This document shows, in pieces, positions 19,901-28,422 of a stretch of DNA of 64,000 nucleotides. Position numbers and translations under genes: made by a program. Below the pieces are notes generated by a model. The model was not told the origin of the DNA and made no database searches. It saw only the letters and a list, made by a program, of their open reading frames with translations. The first letter of the stretch is position 1. Each line of letters starts with the position of its first letter. The DNA lies in NCBI RefSeq assembly GCF_004405105.1, contig NZ_SORW01000002.1, positions 310,001 through 374,000 on the forward strand. The letters run 5' to 3'. Source of the DNA: Jeotgalibacillus sp. R-1-5s-1. Lineage in GTDB: Bacteria; Bacillota; Bacilli; Bacillales; Jeotgalibacillaceae.

Positions 19901-20488
19901 ATGCAGAATATCCTGTACCCGATAAAGATTTTCCTGTGTTTCAGTTAATTTCTGATCCGCTTTTTTACGGCGGTTTTTATATTTCAGTACACCCGCCGCT
20001 TCCTCGAGAATTACTCTTCTGTCTTCGGGTTTACTGTTTAAAATCTGATCTACTCGTCCCTGCCCGATGATGGAGAAGGCCTCTTTGCCCAACCCTGTAT
20101 CAATAAATAGTTCTACGATATCCTTCAGACGGCAGCTCTGGCCATTCAGCAGATACTCACTGTCACCTGTCCGGTACACCCTTCTTGTCACACTTACTTC
20201 TGCATAGTCAAGAGGCAACGCTCCATCCCCGTTATCGAGAATAAGCGTCACCTCTGCAAAATTAAGCGGTTTCCTTGAGTCACTTCCGGAGAAAATGACG
20301 TCCTCCATTTTCCCACCGCGCAGTGACTTGGCAGACTGCTCTCCAAGCACCCACCGGATGGCTTCTGTAATATTACTTTTTCCGCTGCCGTTCGGTCCGA
20401 CTACAGCTGTCACACCGGGCACAAAATCCACATGAATTCTTTCTGCAAATGATTTAAAGCCCGCGACTTCAAGTTGTTTTAAATACAT
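16925..20488 (-). CDS. smc: Chromosome partition protein SMC
   Basis: Large ATPase that with ScpA/ScpB compacts and segregates the chromosome. The Walker A motif is at the N-terminus (VGPNGSGKSNITEAIRW). Long coiled coils (about residues 170-500 and 670-1010) flank a hinge rich in glycine (VNPGGSMTGGAQAKK, about residue 655). The ABC signature LSLLSGGERALTAIALLF and Walker B CILDEVEAALDEANV are near the C-terminus. It has 1187 residues, like B. subtilis (1186). Its start overlaps the rnc stop by one base (TAATG), so the two are coupled. Confidence 0.98.
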   Translation of the reverse strand: MYLKQLEVAGFKSFAERIHVDFVPGVTAVVGPNGSGKSNITEAIRWVLGEQSAKSLRGGKMEDVIFSGSDSRKPLNFAEVTLILDNGDGALPLDYAEVSVTRRVYRTGDSEYLLNGQSCRLKDIVELFIDTGLGKEAFSIIGQGRVDQILNSKPEDRRVILEEAAGVLKYKNRRKKADQKLTETQENLYRVQDILHELEGQVEPLKIQASLAREYLAYKEDLKHTEAALLGYEIGSMTADWENKKQQLADMSTKEKEMKLELDRTDSILNEKQTMRIQCEKQIETSQAILLKLTEETEQLEGRRQVLVERRKNADQNEDQLNQKLKEIDQQLVRVNHKIKENKEKAADYKSDTAFLKKQLAELDQFLNTSVNQIEEQLEQAKNDYFECLNDQTALKNELTYLEQQQKQDSVRADKLTGQNVTFIQEREKHQQRYTELQGVIQKKTEELERMSAEYRELQERRSQLLQEAEQFEAKLYKAYQYVSEAKSRKSMLESMEEEFSGFYQGVKEILKARGNALSGIEGAVAELIDVEKETETAIETALGGSMQSIVTVSEKEARDAIQFLKKNRMGRATFLPMTVIKSRLVPSSVLHQINGHQAFINTASALVSFDEKYRNVIENLLGNVIVARDLKGANELAKQLGYRYRIVTLDGDLVNPGGSMTGGAQAKKSSSIFSRKNELDQLTAQIPDFEQTAVKLEKKVQELKKQAAAADHEMETLRTAGEQMRIQESEMKAELREAEAALKKTDEQLALYDLEIAEYQDASKSVTARTADIKQKLEKSGVELEQLDLAIKELTKQKNVQSSSRDEKIQVKSELQSKLAVSEEKLSQSKREERELQETLLELEQNKKNTAEDLTWLSKEMTSGEDQTVVLQRQIADKQAERQSLMNGLGAKKEEREELEETIQKLTASYKELSRLHQGLSEGINDLRVKNGRLESDIDYRLNKLQEEYELSYEAAIEEFPLVVDPEEAKVKVKLIKLSISELGSVNLGAIEEYDRVSERYEFLIEQQTDLNEAKSNLMQVISEMDDEMSRRFKETFDQVKVHFASVFVELFGGGRAELKLTDPQDMLHTGIDIVAQPPGKKLQNLSLLSGGERALTAIALLFAILHVRPVPFCILDEVEAALDEANVQRFSQYLNRFSEQSQFIVITHRKGTMEGADVLYGVTMQESGVSKLVSVKFEEEQNMLT

Positions 20489-21240
20489 TATTCCTTCTCC
20501 TGCTGTTCAGGCTTTTTCTTTAAATAAATGAGTGCCTTTTCCGCTGCATGCTGTTCTGCTTCCTTTTTCGAACGCCCGGTTCCTGTACCAAGCTCCTCTT
20601 CACCAAGCAGCACTCTTGAGATAAATTCACGATTATGCGCCGGGCCCTTCTCTTTTAAAATTTCATACTGAAGCGTACCGGAGTGGTTCCGCTGAATAAA
20701 CTCCTGCAGCTGACTCTTGTAATCCATCACATGCGAAAAAGCACCGGTTTCAATTTTCGGGAAGACGACTTTTTCAAGGATTTTCTTTACAGAATCCATT
20801 CCCTGATCGAGATACAGTGCGCCGACAAACGCTTCAAACACATCCGCAAGAAGTGCCGGACGCATCCTTCCACCTGTCTGTTCCTCACCCTTACCAAGCA
20901 GGATCATGTCACCGAAATTCATTTCATTCGCGAAAACAACGAGAGAAGGCTCACAAACAATGGCTGCTCTGAGTTTTGTCATCTCTCCTTCACTCATTTG
21001 AGGATATGTCCCGAATAAATAATGTGAGACAGACAGTTCAAGAACAGCGTCACCTAAAAATTCAAGGCGTTCATTATCCTCGTAAGGCTTTCTCCGATGC
21101 TCATTCACATAAGATGAATGTGTAAATGCTTTAATCAAAAGCTTTTTATTATTAAACTGGATTTCATGCTTTTCCTGGAATTCCTTAAATTTCTGTTCCA
21201 TGCTTTTAGCAGAAAACTGATCATTTTTATATTTACCCAC
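20488..21240 (-). CDS. rnc: Ribonuclease III
   Basis: Cuts double-stranded RNA in rRNA and scRNA processing. The catalytic signature is [20 protein letters not shown] (about residue 60), and a C-terminal dsRNA-binding domain follows ([36 protein letters not shown]). I use the GTG at 21240 because AAGGTG lies 8 bases upstream; this gives 250 residues, against 249 in B. subtilis. It follows acpP after a terminator and is coupled to smc. Confidence 0.96.
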   Translation of the reverse strand: MGKYKNDQFSAKSMEQKFKEFQEKHEIQFNNKKLLIKAFTHSSYVNEHRRKPYEDNERLEFLGDAVLELSVSHYLFGTYPQMSEGEMTKLRAAIVCEPSLVVFANEMNFGDMILLGKGEEQTGGRMRPALLADVFEAFVGALYLDQGMDSVKKILEKVVFPKIETGAFSHVMDYKSQLQEFIQRNHSGTLQYEILKEKGPAHNREFISRVLLGEEELGTGTGRSKKEAEQHAAEKALIYLKKKPEQQEKE

Positions 21241-21334
21241 TGGGACTTCACCTTGCCATTCATTAATCTATTTCTTACCTGTTGACACCGCTCCGGAGAC
21301 TGCGCTCCAGTCTGTAACGCCAATTAAAATAAAA

Positions 21335-21360
21335 GCTTGGCATGAAGGTTCATGCCAAGC
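21335..21360 (-). terminator. Intrinsic terminator of acpP
   Basis: Perfect stem GCTTGGCATGAA/TTCATGCCAAGC followed on the minus strand by TTTTATTTT. It closes the fapR-acpP transcript before rnc. Confidence 0.9.
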
Positions 21361-21390
21361 GGATAGAAAGGTTCGTCTCGGCCGACTGCA

Positions 21391-21624
21391 TTACATTTTG
21401 CTTTCTATGTAACTAACTGCATCTCCAACGGTACCAATCTTTTCTGCATCTTCATCAGAAATTTCCATATCAAATTCATCTTCAAGCTCCATAACTAATT
21501 CTACTACATCAAGTGAATCAGCACCAAGATCTTCCTTGAAAGAAGCTTCAAGCTTAACTTCAGATTCATCGACTCCTAGTCGGTCAACGATGATTTTTGT
21601 TACGCGGTCTAATACTTCTGCCAT
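21391..21624 (-). CDS. acpP: Acyl carrier protein
   Basis: Carries growing acyl chains on a phosphopantetheine arm during fatty acid synthesis. The attachment serine is Ser37 in [17 protein letters not shown]. It has 77 acidic residues, typical of ACP. The ATG at 21624 follows GGAGGTGACGAAC; three further codons to 21633 fall inside that ribosome site. It is last in the fapR operon and has an extra promoter of its own. Confidence 0.98.
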   Translation of the reverse strand: MAEVLDRVTKIIVDRLGVDESEVKLEASFKEDLGADSLDVVELVMELEDEFDMEISDEDAEKIGTVGDAVSYIESKM

Positions 21625-21645
21625 GTTCGTCACCTCCCTTCAAGT

Positions 21646-21674
21646 ATTATAGAGTAAATGAAGCCCGATTTAAA
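21646..21674 (-). promoter_or_regulatory. Internal promoter for acpP
   Basis: On the minus strand TTTAAA (21674-21669), 17 bases, TATAAT (21651-21646), ending 21 bases before the acpP start. It would let ACP be made in excess of the other pathway enzymes. Confidence 0.65.
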
Positions 21675-21745
21675 GGGATTCACGGATTTTCTCATTACAT
21701 TTATATTTCGTTTTTTCAATATTGAACGGTTTTGAATGCGAACCG

Positions 21746-22489
21746 TTACATCACCATTCCGCCATCTACATGCAGAGTCTGTCCTGTAATATAAGACGAA
21801 TCTTCTGACGCAAAAAACGCAACGGCTTTGGCTATATCTTCAGGCTGTCCGAAACGGTCAAGCGGGATCATGTTTTTCATGGCTGCCTGAACATCCTCAG
21901 GCAGCTCGCCTGTCATATCTGTTTCGATAAAACCTGGTGCAATGGCGTTAACAGTGATGCCTCTTGAAGCAAGCTCTTTAGCAGCCGTTTTCGTTAAACC
22001 AATGACGCCTGCTTTTGATGCAACGTAGTTCGCCTGGCCCGGATTCCCCATCACACCAACGATAGAGGAAACATTAATAATTCTTCCGGCGCGCTGTTTC
22101 ATCATCGGACGGGTCACCGCTTTTGTTGTTAAGAAAACGCCTTTCAGGTTCACATCCATTACCTGATCCCATTCCTCTTCCTTCATTCTCATCAGGAGAT
22201 TATCTTTTGTGATACCTGCATTATTAACTAATACGTCAATTTTCCCGAATTCATTCACGGTTTCTTTCACCATCGCCTGCACTTCTTCGGCATCTGATAC
22301 ATTGGCTTTTATCACGATCGCTTTTCTGCCCAGGGAACGGATTTCTTCCGCCACTTCATTCGCTTTTGCTTCACTTCCACTGAAGTTAACTGCAATGTCT
22401 GCACCCTGATTTGCCAAATGAATGGCGATGGCACGGCCTATCCCTCTTGAAGCACCTGTTACCAATACTGCTTTTCCATCTAAATTCAT
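21746..22489 (-). CDS. fabG: 3-oxoacyl-ACP reductase FabG
   Basis: NADPH-dependent reductase of the first reductive step in fatty acid elongation. It is a short-chain dehydrogenase with [12 protein letters not shown] (residues 10-22), the NNAG motif in [14 protein letters not shown], and the catalytic Ser-Tyr-Lys in [23 protein letters not shown]. It has 247 residues. It lies two bases after fabD with GGGGAATAATC before the start. Confidence 0.97.
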   Translation of the reverse strand: MNLDGKAVLVTGASRGIGRAIAIHLANQGADIAVNFSGSEAKANEVAEEIRSLGRKAIVIKANVSDAEEVQAMVKETVNEFGKIDVLVNNAGITKDNLLMRMKEEEWDQVMDVNLKGVFLTTKAVTRPMMKQRAGRIINVSSIVGVMGNPGQANYVASKAGVIGLTKTAAKELASRGITVNAIAPGFIETDMTGELPEDVQAAMKNMIPLDRFGQPEDIAKAVAFFASEDSSYITGQTLHVDGGMVM

Positions 22490-22491
22490 GA

Positions 22492-23433
22492 TTATTCCCC
22501 TTTCAATGCCGCAACAGCAGCTTCGAGCGTTTCCTGATCATACACCGGGTACACTGTTGCTTTTCTGTTGATTTTTTTCACCAGGCCGGATAACACTTTC
22601 CCCGGTCCCGCTTCTACGAACGTATCCACCCCAAGGCTGATCAGCTGTTCGATTGAATCCTCCCATAAAACTGGAGAATAGAGCTGTGCAACGAGCAGTT
22701 TTTCAATTTTTCCAGCTTCAAATACAGCATCTGCCGTGACATTCGCCACAACTGGAACCTGCGCATTGGAAATACTGATATTGGCAAGCTCATGCTGGAA
22801 CTTTTCTGCAGCAGGCTTCATCAGGCTGGAGTGAAACGGACCGCTTACATTCAACGGAAGCACACGTTTTGCCCCCCGCTCCTTTGCAAGTGACGAGGCT
22901 TTTTCCACACCTGCTGCAGATCCTGAGATGACAATTTGTCCCGGGCAATTTAAATTCGCAAGCTGAACTTCATCGCCCTGATCCGTAATTTCATCTGTAA
23001 CATCCTTTAATGCTGAACGCTCCATTCCGAGTACTGCCGCCATACTGCCCTGACCGTCAGGAACGGCCTCTTCCATTAGTTCACCTCGTTTTCGCACGGC
23101 TTTCAGCGCATCTTCAAAAGATAAAGCATTGGCTGCAACGAGCGCTGAATATTCCCCAAGACTGTGTCCCGCTGCATAGTCCATATGCACGCCTTTTTCC
23201 TTCAACGCCTCCAAAATAGCGACGCTGCTTGTTAAAAGAGCCGGCTGAGCATTATACGTTTTTGTTAATTCTTCCTGAGGGCCATTTTTCATCAGTGTTG
23301 TAAAAGACTCTCCGAGAATCGACTCAGCCTGATTGAAAATTCGGGCTGCTGATTCATATGTACCGGCAATTTCACCTGCCATTCCTACCGTCTGGGAACC
23401 CTGTCCCGGGAATAAAAATGCTATTTTAGCCAT
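22492..23433 (-). CDS. fabD: Malonyl-CoA-ACP transacylase FabD
   Basis: Moves malonyl groups from CoA to ACP, supplying the elongation unit. The oxyanion/GQGSQ loop is at the start ([18 protein letters not shown]) and the nucleophilic serine in [15 protein letters not shown] (about residue 89). The C-terminal ARG-like and His regions include [12 protein letters not shown] choose the ATG at 23433, with GGAG nine bases upstream; the GTG at 23439 is too close. It has 313 residues, the usual length. Confidence 0.97.
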   Translation of the reverse strand: MAKIAFLFPGQGSQTVGMAGEIAGTYESAARIFNQAESILGESFTTLMKNGPQEELTKTYNAQPALLTSSVAILEALKEKGVHMDYAAGHSLGEYSALVAANALSFEDALKAVRKRGELMEEAVPDGQGSMAAVLGMERSALKDVTDEITDQGDEVQLANLNCPGQIVISGSAAGVEKASSLAKERGAKRVLPLNVSGPFHSSLMKPAAEKFQHELANISISNAQVPVVANVTADAVFEAGKIEKLLVAQLYSPVLWEDSIEQLISLGVDTFVEAGPGKVLSGLVKKINRKATVYPVYDQETLEAAVAALKGE

Positions 23434-23478
23434 GATCACTAACTCCTTTTTAAAAATAATATCGGCAATTTTGCTCCA

Positions 23479-24477
23479 TTACTGATTCGCCTGATCCGCA
23501 CGACTGATGGAGTCGGAAATTTTCCCGCAGACATCATGCTTCGCCATCGTATTTGCCTGCTTAATGGCGTTATAAAGCGCATTGGCATTGGACGATCCGT
23601 GCGCTTTCACAACTGGCGCATTAAGACCAAACAAACCGGCACCACCGTATTCTGTATAATCCATTTTATTTTTCAGCTGTCTCATATCATTTTTCACGAG
23701 GCCTGCAGCCAGTTTATTTTTGACTGATGAAGTAAAGGTGTCCTTGATCATGCCAAACAGCGCCTGTGCCGTTCCCTCAATGGTTTTTAGCACCATATTT
23801 CCTGTGAAACCGTCTGTCACAACAACGTCAGCCACTCCGTTTAACAGATCACGTGATTCGACATTGCCGATAAAGTTCAGACCGGACTGCTGAAGCAGAT
23901 CATAGGCCTGCTTAGTCAGTTCATTCCCTTTACCCTCTTCAGTCCCGATATTTAACAGGCCAACGGTTGGTTTGGAAATGTTTCTCACCTGCTCAGCGTA
24001 AATGCTGCCCATCACGGCGTACTGAAGCAGATGTTCAGGCTTGGCATCAGCATTGGCACCGAGGTCAAGCATGACAAAGCCCTGACCGTCAAGTGTTGGC
24101 AGTGTAGGCGACAGCGCAGGTCGGTCAATACCTTTAATCCGCCCAACGACGAATAATCCGGAGGCCATGAGTGCACCTGTGTTACCGGCTGACACACATG
24201 CGTCCGCTTCTCCATCCTTCACAGCCTGAGCCATCAGCACCATGGAAGCATTTTTCTTACGTCTCACCGCACGAACCGGTTCATCGGTGCTCAGAATCTT
24301 TTCTTCTGTATGAATGACTTCAATCTGTGAAGAAGGTGTTAAATGCTCGTTAATCTGTTTTTCATCTCCATAGAGCTTGATCGTCAGCGTAACATCCTCC
24401 TGCACAGCTTTCATGACACCATGAACAATTTCTTTTGGGGCATGGTCTCCCCCCATTGCGTCAACAGCAATAATCAT
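23479..24477 (-). CDS. plsX: PlsX, phosphate acyltransferase
   Basis: Makes acyl-phosphate from acyl-ACP for PlsY in phospholipid synthesis; a peripheral membrane enzyme. Family blocks are [20 protein letters not shown] at the start, [13 protein letters not shown] (about residue 93), [17 protein letters not shown] and [18 protein letters not shown]. It has 332 residues. The ATG overlaps the fapR stop by four bases, giving translational coupling of regulator and enzyme. Confidence 0.97.
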   Translation of the reverse strand: MIIAVDAMGGDHAPKEIVHGVMKAVQEDVTLTIKLYGDEKQINEHLTPSSQIEVIHTEEKILSTDEPVRAVRRKKNASMVLMAQAVKDGEADACVSAGNTGALMASGLFVVGRIKGIDRPALSPTLPTLDGQGFVMLDLGANADAKPEHLLQYAVMGSIYAEQVRNISKPTVGLLNIGTEEGKGNELTKQAYDLLQQSGLNFIGNVESRDLLNGVADVVVTDGFTGNMVLKTIEGTAQALFGMIKDTFTSSVKNKLAAGLVKNDMRQLKNKMDYTEYGGAGLFGLNAPVVKAHGSSNANALYNAIKQANTMAKHDVCGKISDSISRADQANQ

Positions 24478-25049
24478 ACTTCTTGTCCTCCTTCTTCTGA
24501 AGAGCGGTACATCTCGAATTCCCCTTCGAACACGAGCGTCTGCTCAACATACGACCTGACTTCAACAAACGTCCGCCTGTTATCTCTCTTTTTTACTTTT
24601 GCTTTCGCAACGACCCGGTCACCCTCTTTGACCTGTCTGCAAAATTGAATGTTTGCATGTGCGGTAAGGGCTAAATCATCATTAATCAATGCAACAGCTA
24701 GTGAATTCGCCTGCGCAAACAAATGATGCCCTCTGGCAATCCGGTTACGCTGAAACACATGCTCTTCCCGGACATCGAAAATGGAAATCGCACTTTCATC
24801 GAGCTCCACATCGATAATCTCACCAATAATCTCATCAATTGGAAGTGAACGCACTTCATCTTCAAACGTCTGCTCAGCCACATGCTTAATCCGCTCCCTG
24901 AGCTCAGGAATGGCAAGCTCCATACGATCGAGCCGGATTGTCTGAACACTCACATCAAACGTCTTCGCCAATTCATCATCCGTGATAAACGGGTTATCCG
25001 CAATTGTATTTTTCAACAGAGCCTGCCGCTCTCTTTTCGTTCGTTTCAT
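24474..25049 (-). CDS. fapR: FapR, fatty-acid and phospholipid repressor
   Basis: Repressor of fatty acid and phospholipid genes that releases DNA when malonyl-CoA binds. The N-terminal helix-turn-helix ([20 protein letters not shown], about residues 30-50) is followed by a linker helix and a hotdog-fold effector domain ([20 protein letters not shown], about 100-120). I place the start at MKRTKRERQ, 25049, giving 191 residues; B. subtilis FapR begins the same way. An open frame eight codons longer (to 25073) would run through the operator. It leads fapR-plsX-fabD-fabG-acpP and has its own operator upstream, so autoregulation is expected. Confidence 0.97.
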   Translation of the reverse strand: MKRTKRERQALLKNTIADNPFITDDELAKTFDVSVQTIRLDRMELAIPELRERIKHVAEQTFEDEVRSLPIDEIIGEIIDVELDESAISIFDVREEHVFQRNRIARGHHLFAQANSLAVALINDDLALTAHANIQFCRQVKEGDRVVAKAKVKKRDNRRTFVEVRSYVEQTLVFEGEFEMYRSSEEGGQEV

Positions 25050-25063
25050 CCCTTCACCATCCG

Positions 25064-25084
25064 ATACTAACACTAGGTACTAAT
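25064..25084 (-). promoter_or_regulatory. FapR operator
   Basis: On the minus strand the site begins ATTAGTACCTAGTGTTAG, very close to the known FapR consensus as I recall it (ATTAGTACCTAGTCTTAATT). It lies just after the -10, across the expected transcription start, where bound FapR would block initiation. Confidence 0.88.
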
Positions 25085-25087
25085 AGT

Positions 25088-25116
25088 AGTATATAAATAT
25101 TGAGGTATAGATGCAA
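25088..25116 (-). promoter_or_regulatory. Promoter of the fapR operon
   Basis: On the minus strand TTGCAT (25116-25111), 17 bases, TATACT (25093-25088). The FapR operator starts four bases downstream of the -10. Confidence 0.78.
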
Positions 25117-25168
25117 CTGGGAAAGGTGGAGGTTCGCGTTTAGCGGCGTATGCGGTGGACTGAAGCGA

Positions 25169-25275
25169 TTAAGATAAAGGAAACACGTTGAGCCTCAGTG
25201 AGCTGATGTTGACTTGTCGAACGAGAGGACGGGAAATTTGCTAGTCCCTGCCCGCCGGAACTGGACAAAGAAAGG
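25169..25275 (-). repeat. Interspersed repeat, truncated copy D
   Basis: Read on the minus strand, this stretch aligns with the 5' half of copy A: CGGGCAGGGACTAGCAAA, CAAGTCAACATCAGCTCACT or close variants, and GTGTTTCCTTTATCT occur in the same order. The outer inverted repeat and the GGTGAG...CTCACC hairpin are not present, so it is a decayed or partial copy. It lies in the 405-base gap between recG and the fapR promoter; outside it, the operator/promoter and the recG terminator I see nothing more in that gap. Confidence 0.75.
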
Positions 25276-25408
25276 TGATTAACGGGCGTTGGGCTTAGAC
25301 ACTTCCAGAGTAAACTCGGTCACATTTATGCTGAACTTGGATACACTACCTGATCACCTGGTCATTTTAAAGAAAATCACGGCACAGCCCTGGGTCTAAA
25401 ACTGAAAA

Positions 25409-25450
25409 ACACCCTGTCCAAGCCTCTTTTATAAGGCTCAAACAAGGTGT
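25409..25450 (-). terminator. Intrinsic terminator of recG
   Basis: Interrupted hairpin with arms ACACCTTGTTTGAGCCT and AGGCTTGGACAGGGTGT on the minus strand, followed by TTTTTCAGTTTT. It ends the sdaAB-sdaAA-recG transcript. Confidence 0.85.
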
Positions 25451-25454
25451 CTGA

Positions 25455-27527
25455 TTAATCAAGCTTACCTCCGCTGGTCACTCCTTCACTGTCGAGGTAG
25501 TCACGGAGAAAACGATATTCTTCTGCAGTCCAGAAGTCTTCCCGTTCCACAAGGTCATGAGCATCGGCACGTGCTGTTTCGAGCGCACGGTAATCATGCA
25601 CCATGTCAGCAACGCGGAATTCCGGCAGACCGCTTTGTTTTCTTCCGAAAAAGTCTCCAGGTCCCCTCAGTTCCAGGTCCTTTTCACTCAATACAAAACC
25701 GTCATTTGTTTCAGTCATGATTTTCATCCGCTCTTTACCGACCTCATTTTTCGGGTCAGCCAGAAGAATACAGTAGGACTGATCCTGCCCGCGCCCTACG
25801 CGTCCTCGCAGCTGATGAAGCTGGGACAGTCCGAAACGTTCTGCATCATAAATGACCATGACAGAAGCGTTAGGTACGTTAACTCCGACCTCTACAACGG
25901 TCGTTGACACGAGGATGTGAGTGTCATTATCGGCAAATTTTTTCATCGCCTCTTCTTTTTCCTCTGAGTGCAGTCTTCCGTGCATAAGACCAACCTGAAA
26001 ACGCCCATGAAAATACTGTTCAAGCTGAGAATGAACATCGATCGCATTTTGCACATCCAGCTTATCTGACTCCTCAATCAGCGGACAAATCACGTATGCC
26101 TGGCGGCCGGCTGCCAATTCCTTTTCAATAAAAGACAGGATCCTGCCAAGCATATTGTCCTTTACCCAGTAGGTTTCAATCGGCTTTCTCCCAGCCGGCA
26201 TTTCATCAATAATGGACACGTCCATTTCTCCGAAAACCGTAATCGCAAGCGTCCTAGGGATCGGGGTAGCCGTCATGAACAGAACATCCGGATTCTCCCC
26301 TTTTTCTCTGAGAACTCTGCGCTGGTTAACGCCGAAGCGATGCTGTTCATCCGTAATCACCAGTCCGAGGCGGTGAAAGTCTACTTCATCCTGAATAAGG
26401 GCGTGTGTGCCAATCAGCAGATCAATTTCACCGGCTTTTAATTGTTCAAGCAGCAGTCTGCGTTTTTTTCCCTTTACGGAACTCGTTAAAAGTGCAATGG
26501 AGACATCTGTTTTCTCAAACAACTTGATGAGTGATTCAGCATGCTGTTCTGCCAGAATCTCTGTCGGAACCATAAGCGCTCCCTGATAGCCGTCTGTAAT
26601 GGCAGCATAGAGGGCAATAGCTGCAACAACCGTTTTACCTGATCCAACGTCCCCCTGCAGGAGGCGATTCATCCTGTACGGAGACTTCAAATCATTAAAC
26701 ACTTCACGCAGCACCCTTTTTTGCGCACCCGTCAGCGGGAAAGGAAGTTCTTCTGTAAAGGTTTTAATGCTACCCGTGTCGTAATGAACAGAAATCCCCT
26801 CCGCATGCTCACGCTCATATTTTCTCAGCGCCTGCATTTTCAGCTGGAAATAAAAAAATTCTTCAAAAACAAAACGGCGCCTTGCCTGCTTCATTTCTTC
26901 AGGGTCTTCAGGGAAATGCATGGCTTTTAATGCAGCTGCACGATCCATCAGCTTATATTTCGTTAAATATGCTAAAGGAAGGGTCTCCTCCATCAAATCT
27001 CCATACTTGGAAATAGCGGCCTTTATGAACTTACGAAGTGACTGATTTGTAATATCACCTTTAAGCGGATAGACAGGGGCAAAGAGCTCGCGCTGCTCCC
27101 CCGGTCCAAGCTGAAAAGTCTGGGCCGTAATCATCTGGCGCTGCCTATCCCACTTTCCCGTTACGGTAATCTGGTCATTTAAACCGACCTTCTTTTTTAA
27201 GTATGGCTGATTAAAAAACGTCACTTTTACACTGTGTGGACCTGTTAAAAGTCTCATTGTCAGCCTTGATTTTTTTCTTCCGTAAAACTGAAGAGCCGGT
27301 TCACTATGAACCCGCCCCTCTACCGTAACTCTTTCTTCATGTGCTGCTTCTGACAAATCCTTCAACCGGAAATCATCATAGCGGAAAGGAAGATAGTTCA
27401 TTAAATCCGCAATCGTGAAAATCCCAAGTGCGGCAAGTTGTAAAGCCGTTTCCTCTCCGACCCCTTTTATCACCGTTACCGGCTGGAGAAGTGGATGATC
27501 AGGATTTTTTATCAAGAGAGAATCCAA
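25455..27527 (-). CDS. recG: ATP-dependent DNA helicase RecG
   Basis: Regresses stalled replication forks and branch-migrates Holliday junctions. The wedge/OB domain comes first (VTVEGRVHSEP, LRLLTGPHSVKVTFF-like strands), then helicase motifs: Walker A LLQGDVGSGKTVVAAI, DEQH box VITDEQHRFGVNQRR, and LVSTTVVEVGVNVPNASVM with QLRGRVGRGQDQSYC. I choose a TTG start at 27527: GGAGG lies exactly nine bases upstream, and the resulting 690 residues fit B. subtilis (682). The frame stays open to a GTG at 27590 with no ribosome site. The gene overlaps the end of sdaAA by 29 bases. Confidence 0.95.
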   Translation of the reverse strand: MDSLLIKNPDHPLLQPVTVIKGVGEETALQLAALGIFTIADLMNYLPFRYDDFRLKDLSEAAHEERVTVEGRVHSEPALQFYGRKKSRLTMRLLTGPHSVKVTFFNQPYLKKKVGLNDQITVTGKWDRQRQMITAQTFQLGPGEQRELFAPVYPLKGDITNQSLRKFIKAAISKYGDLMEETLPLAYLTKYKLMDRAAALKAMHFPEDPEEMKQARRRFVFEEFFYFQLKMQALRKYEREHAEGISVHYDTGSIKTFTEELPFPLTGAQKRVLREVFNDLKSPYRMNRLLQGDVGSGKTVVAAIALYAAITDGYQGALMVPTEILAEQHAESLIKLFEKTDVSIALLTSSVKGKKRRLLLEQLKAGEIDLLIGTHALIQDEVDFHRLGLVITDEQHRFGVNQRRVLREKGENPDVLFMTATPIPRTLAITVFGEMDVSIIDEMPAGRKPIETYWVKDNMLGRILSFIEKELAAGRQAYVICPLIEESDKLDVQNAIDVHSQLEQYFHGRFQVGLMHGRLHSEEKEEAMKKFADNDTHILVSTTVVEVGVNVPNASVMVIYDAERFGLSQLHQLRGRVGRGQDQSYCILLADPKNEVGKERMKIMTETNDGFVLSEKDLELRGPGDFFGRKQSGLPEFRVADMVHDYRALETARADAHDLVEREDFWTAEEYRFLRDYLDSEGVTSGGKLD

Positions 27528-28386
27528 AAATCTTCGCCTCCAGCTCTCTGCCGGTTGGTGTTGCAGCCAGTCCTCCCATTGCGGTTTCACGTAAAGCTAC
27601 CGGCATTGTTTGTCCTATTTTATACATCGCATCAATGACTTCATCACAAGGAATTCTGCTCGTAATCCCCGCAAGGGCCATATCTGCTGCCACCATTGCA
27701 TTGGCTGCACCCATTGCATTTCTTTTTACGCACGGAACTTCCACCAGACCTGCTACAGGGTCACATACAAGCCCAAGCATGTTTTTCAGCGTGATCGCCA
27801 TGGCTTCAGCACACTGCGACGGCGTACCTCCAGCCATTTCCACAATGGCTGCTGCAGCCATTCCTGATGCTGATCCTACTTCAGCCTGACAACCCCCTGC
27901 TGCTCCCGAAATAGAGGCATTGTTTGCTACAACAAAACCGAATGCGCCGGAGGTAAACAGAAATCTGATTTTCTCCTCACGTGAAGGGTTTAATTTATTC
28001 TGAACAGCAAACAGTGTTCCGGGCACTACCCCAGCTGATCCTGCCGTTGGTGTCGCACAAATTGTACCCATGGCAGCATTCACTTCATTCGTTGCCACTG
28101 CTTTACTGACAGCATCAAGTAATAGATCGCCTGATAATGATTTACCAGTTGCAATATATTTCTGAAGAAGCACTGCGTCTCCTCCTGTCAGTCCGGAGTG
28201 GGATTTCACACCCGCCAGGCCTCTCTCCACCGCTTCTTCCATGACCTTCAGGTTGCGTTCCATCTGGGCCAGAACTTCTTCTTTAGTCCGGTTTGTCACT
28301 TTTACTTCCTGTTCGATCATAATATCTGATATTTTTTTATTCTGACTCTCAGCCAGTTCAACTAATTCTGCTACATTACGAAACAT
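27499..28386 (-). CDS. sdaAA: L-serine dehydratase, alpha subunit
   Basis: Iron-sulfur subunit of the two-chain L-serine deaminase producing pyruvate and ammonia. Cluster cysteines are visible in GTICATPTAGSAGVVPG and CDPVAGLVEVPCVKRN. Glycine-rich blocks GAAGGCQAEVGSASGMAAAA are family-typical. It has 295 residues (B. subtilis 300). The start at 28386 follows AAAGGAGGGGCAACG. It is paired with sdaAB 36 bases upstream and overlaps recG. A cre-like site lies just ahead of its ribosome site. Confidence 0.96.
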   Translation of the reverse strand: MFRNVAELVELAESQNKKISDIMIEQEVKVTNRTKEEVLAQMERNLKVMEEAVERGLAGVKSHSGLTGGDAVLLQKYIATGKSLSGDLLLDAVSKAVATNEVNAAMGTICATPTAGSAGVVPGTLFAVQNKLNPSREEKIRFLFTSGAFGFVVANNASISGAAGGCQAEVGSASGMAAAAIVEMAGGTPSQCAEAMAITLKNMLGLVCDPVAGLVEVPCVKRNAMGAANAMVAADMALAGITSRIPCDEVIDAMYKIGQTMPVALRETAMGGLAATPTGRELEAKIFGFSLDKKS

Positions 28387-28403
28387 CGTTGCCCCTCCTT
28401 TTA

Positions 28404-28417
28404 TGTAAGCGCTATCA
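28404..28417. promoter_or_regulatory. cre-like CcpA site between sdaAB and sdaAA
   Basis: TGTAAGCGCTATCA matches the B. subtilis cre consensus TGWAANCGNTNWCA at every defined position. It lies inside the operon, between the sdaAB stop and the sdaAA ribosome site, where bound CcpA could act as a roadblock. Function is inferred. Confidence 0.6.
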
Positions 28418-28422
28418 CTTTT

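Noticed and set aside
27428-27889. 153-codon plus-strand frame opposite sdaAA/recG
   Set aside because: It mirrors two confident genes, has no family features and no ribosome site.
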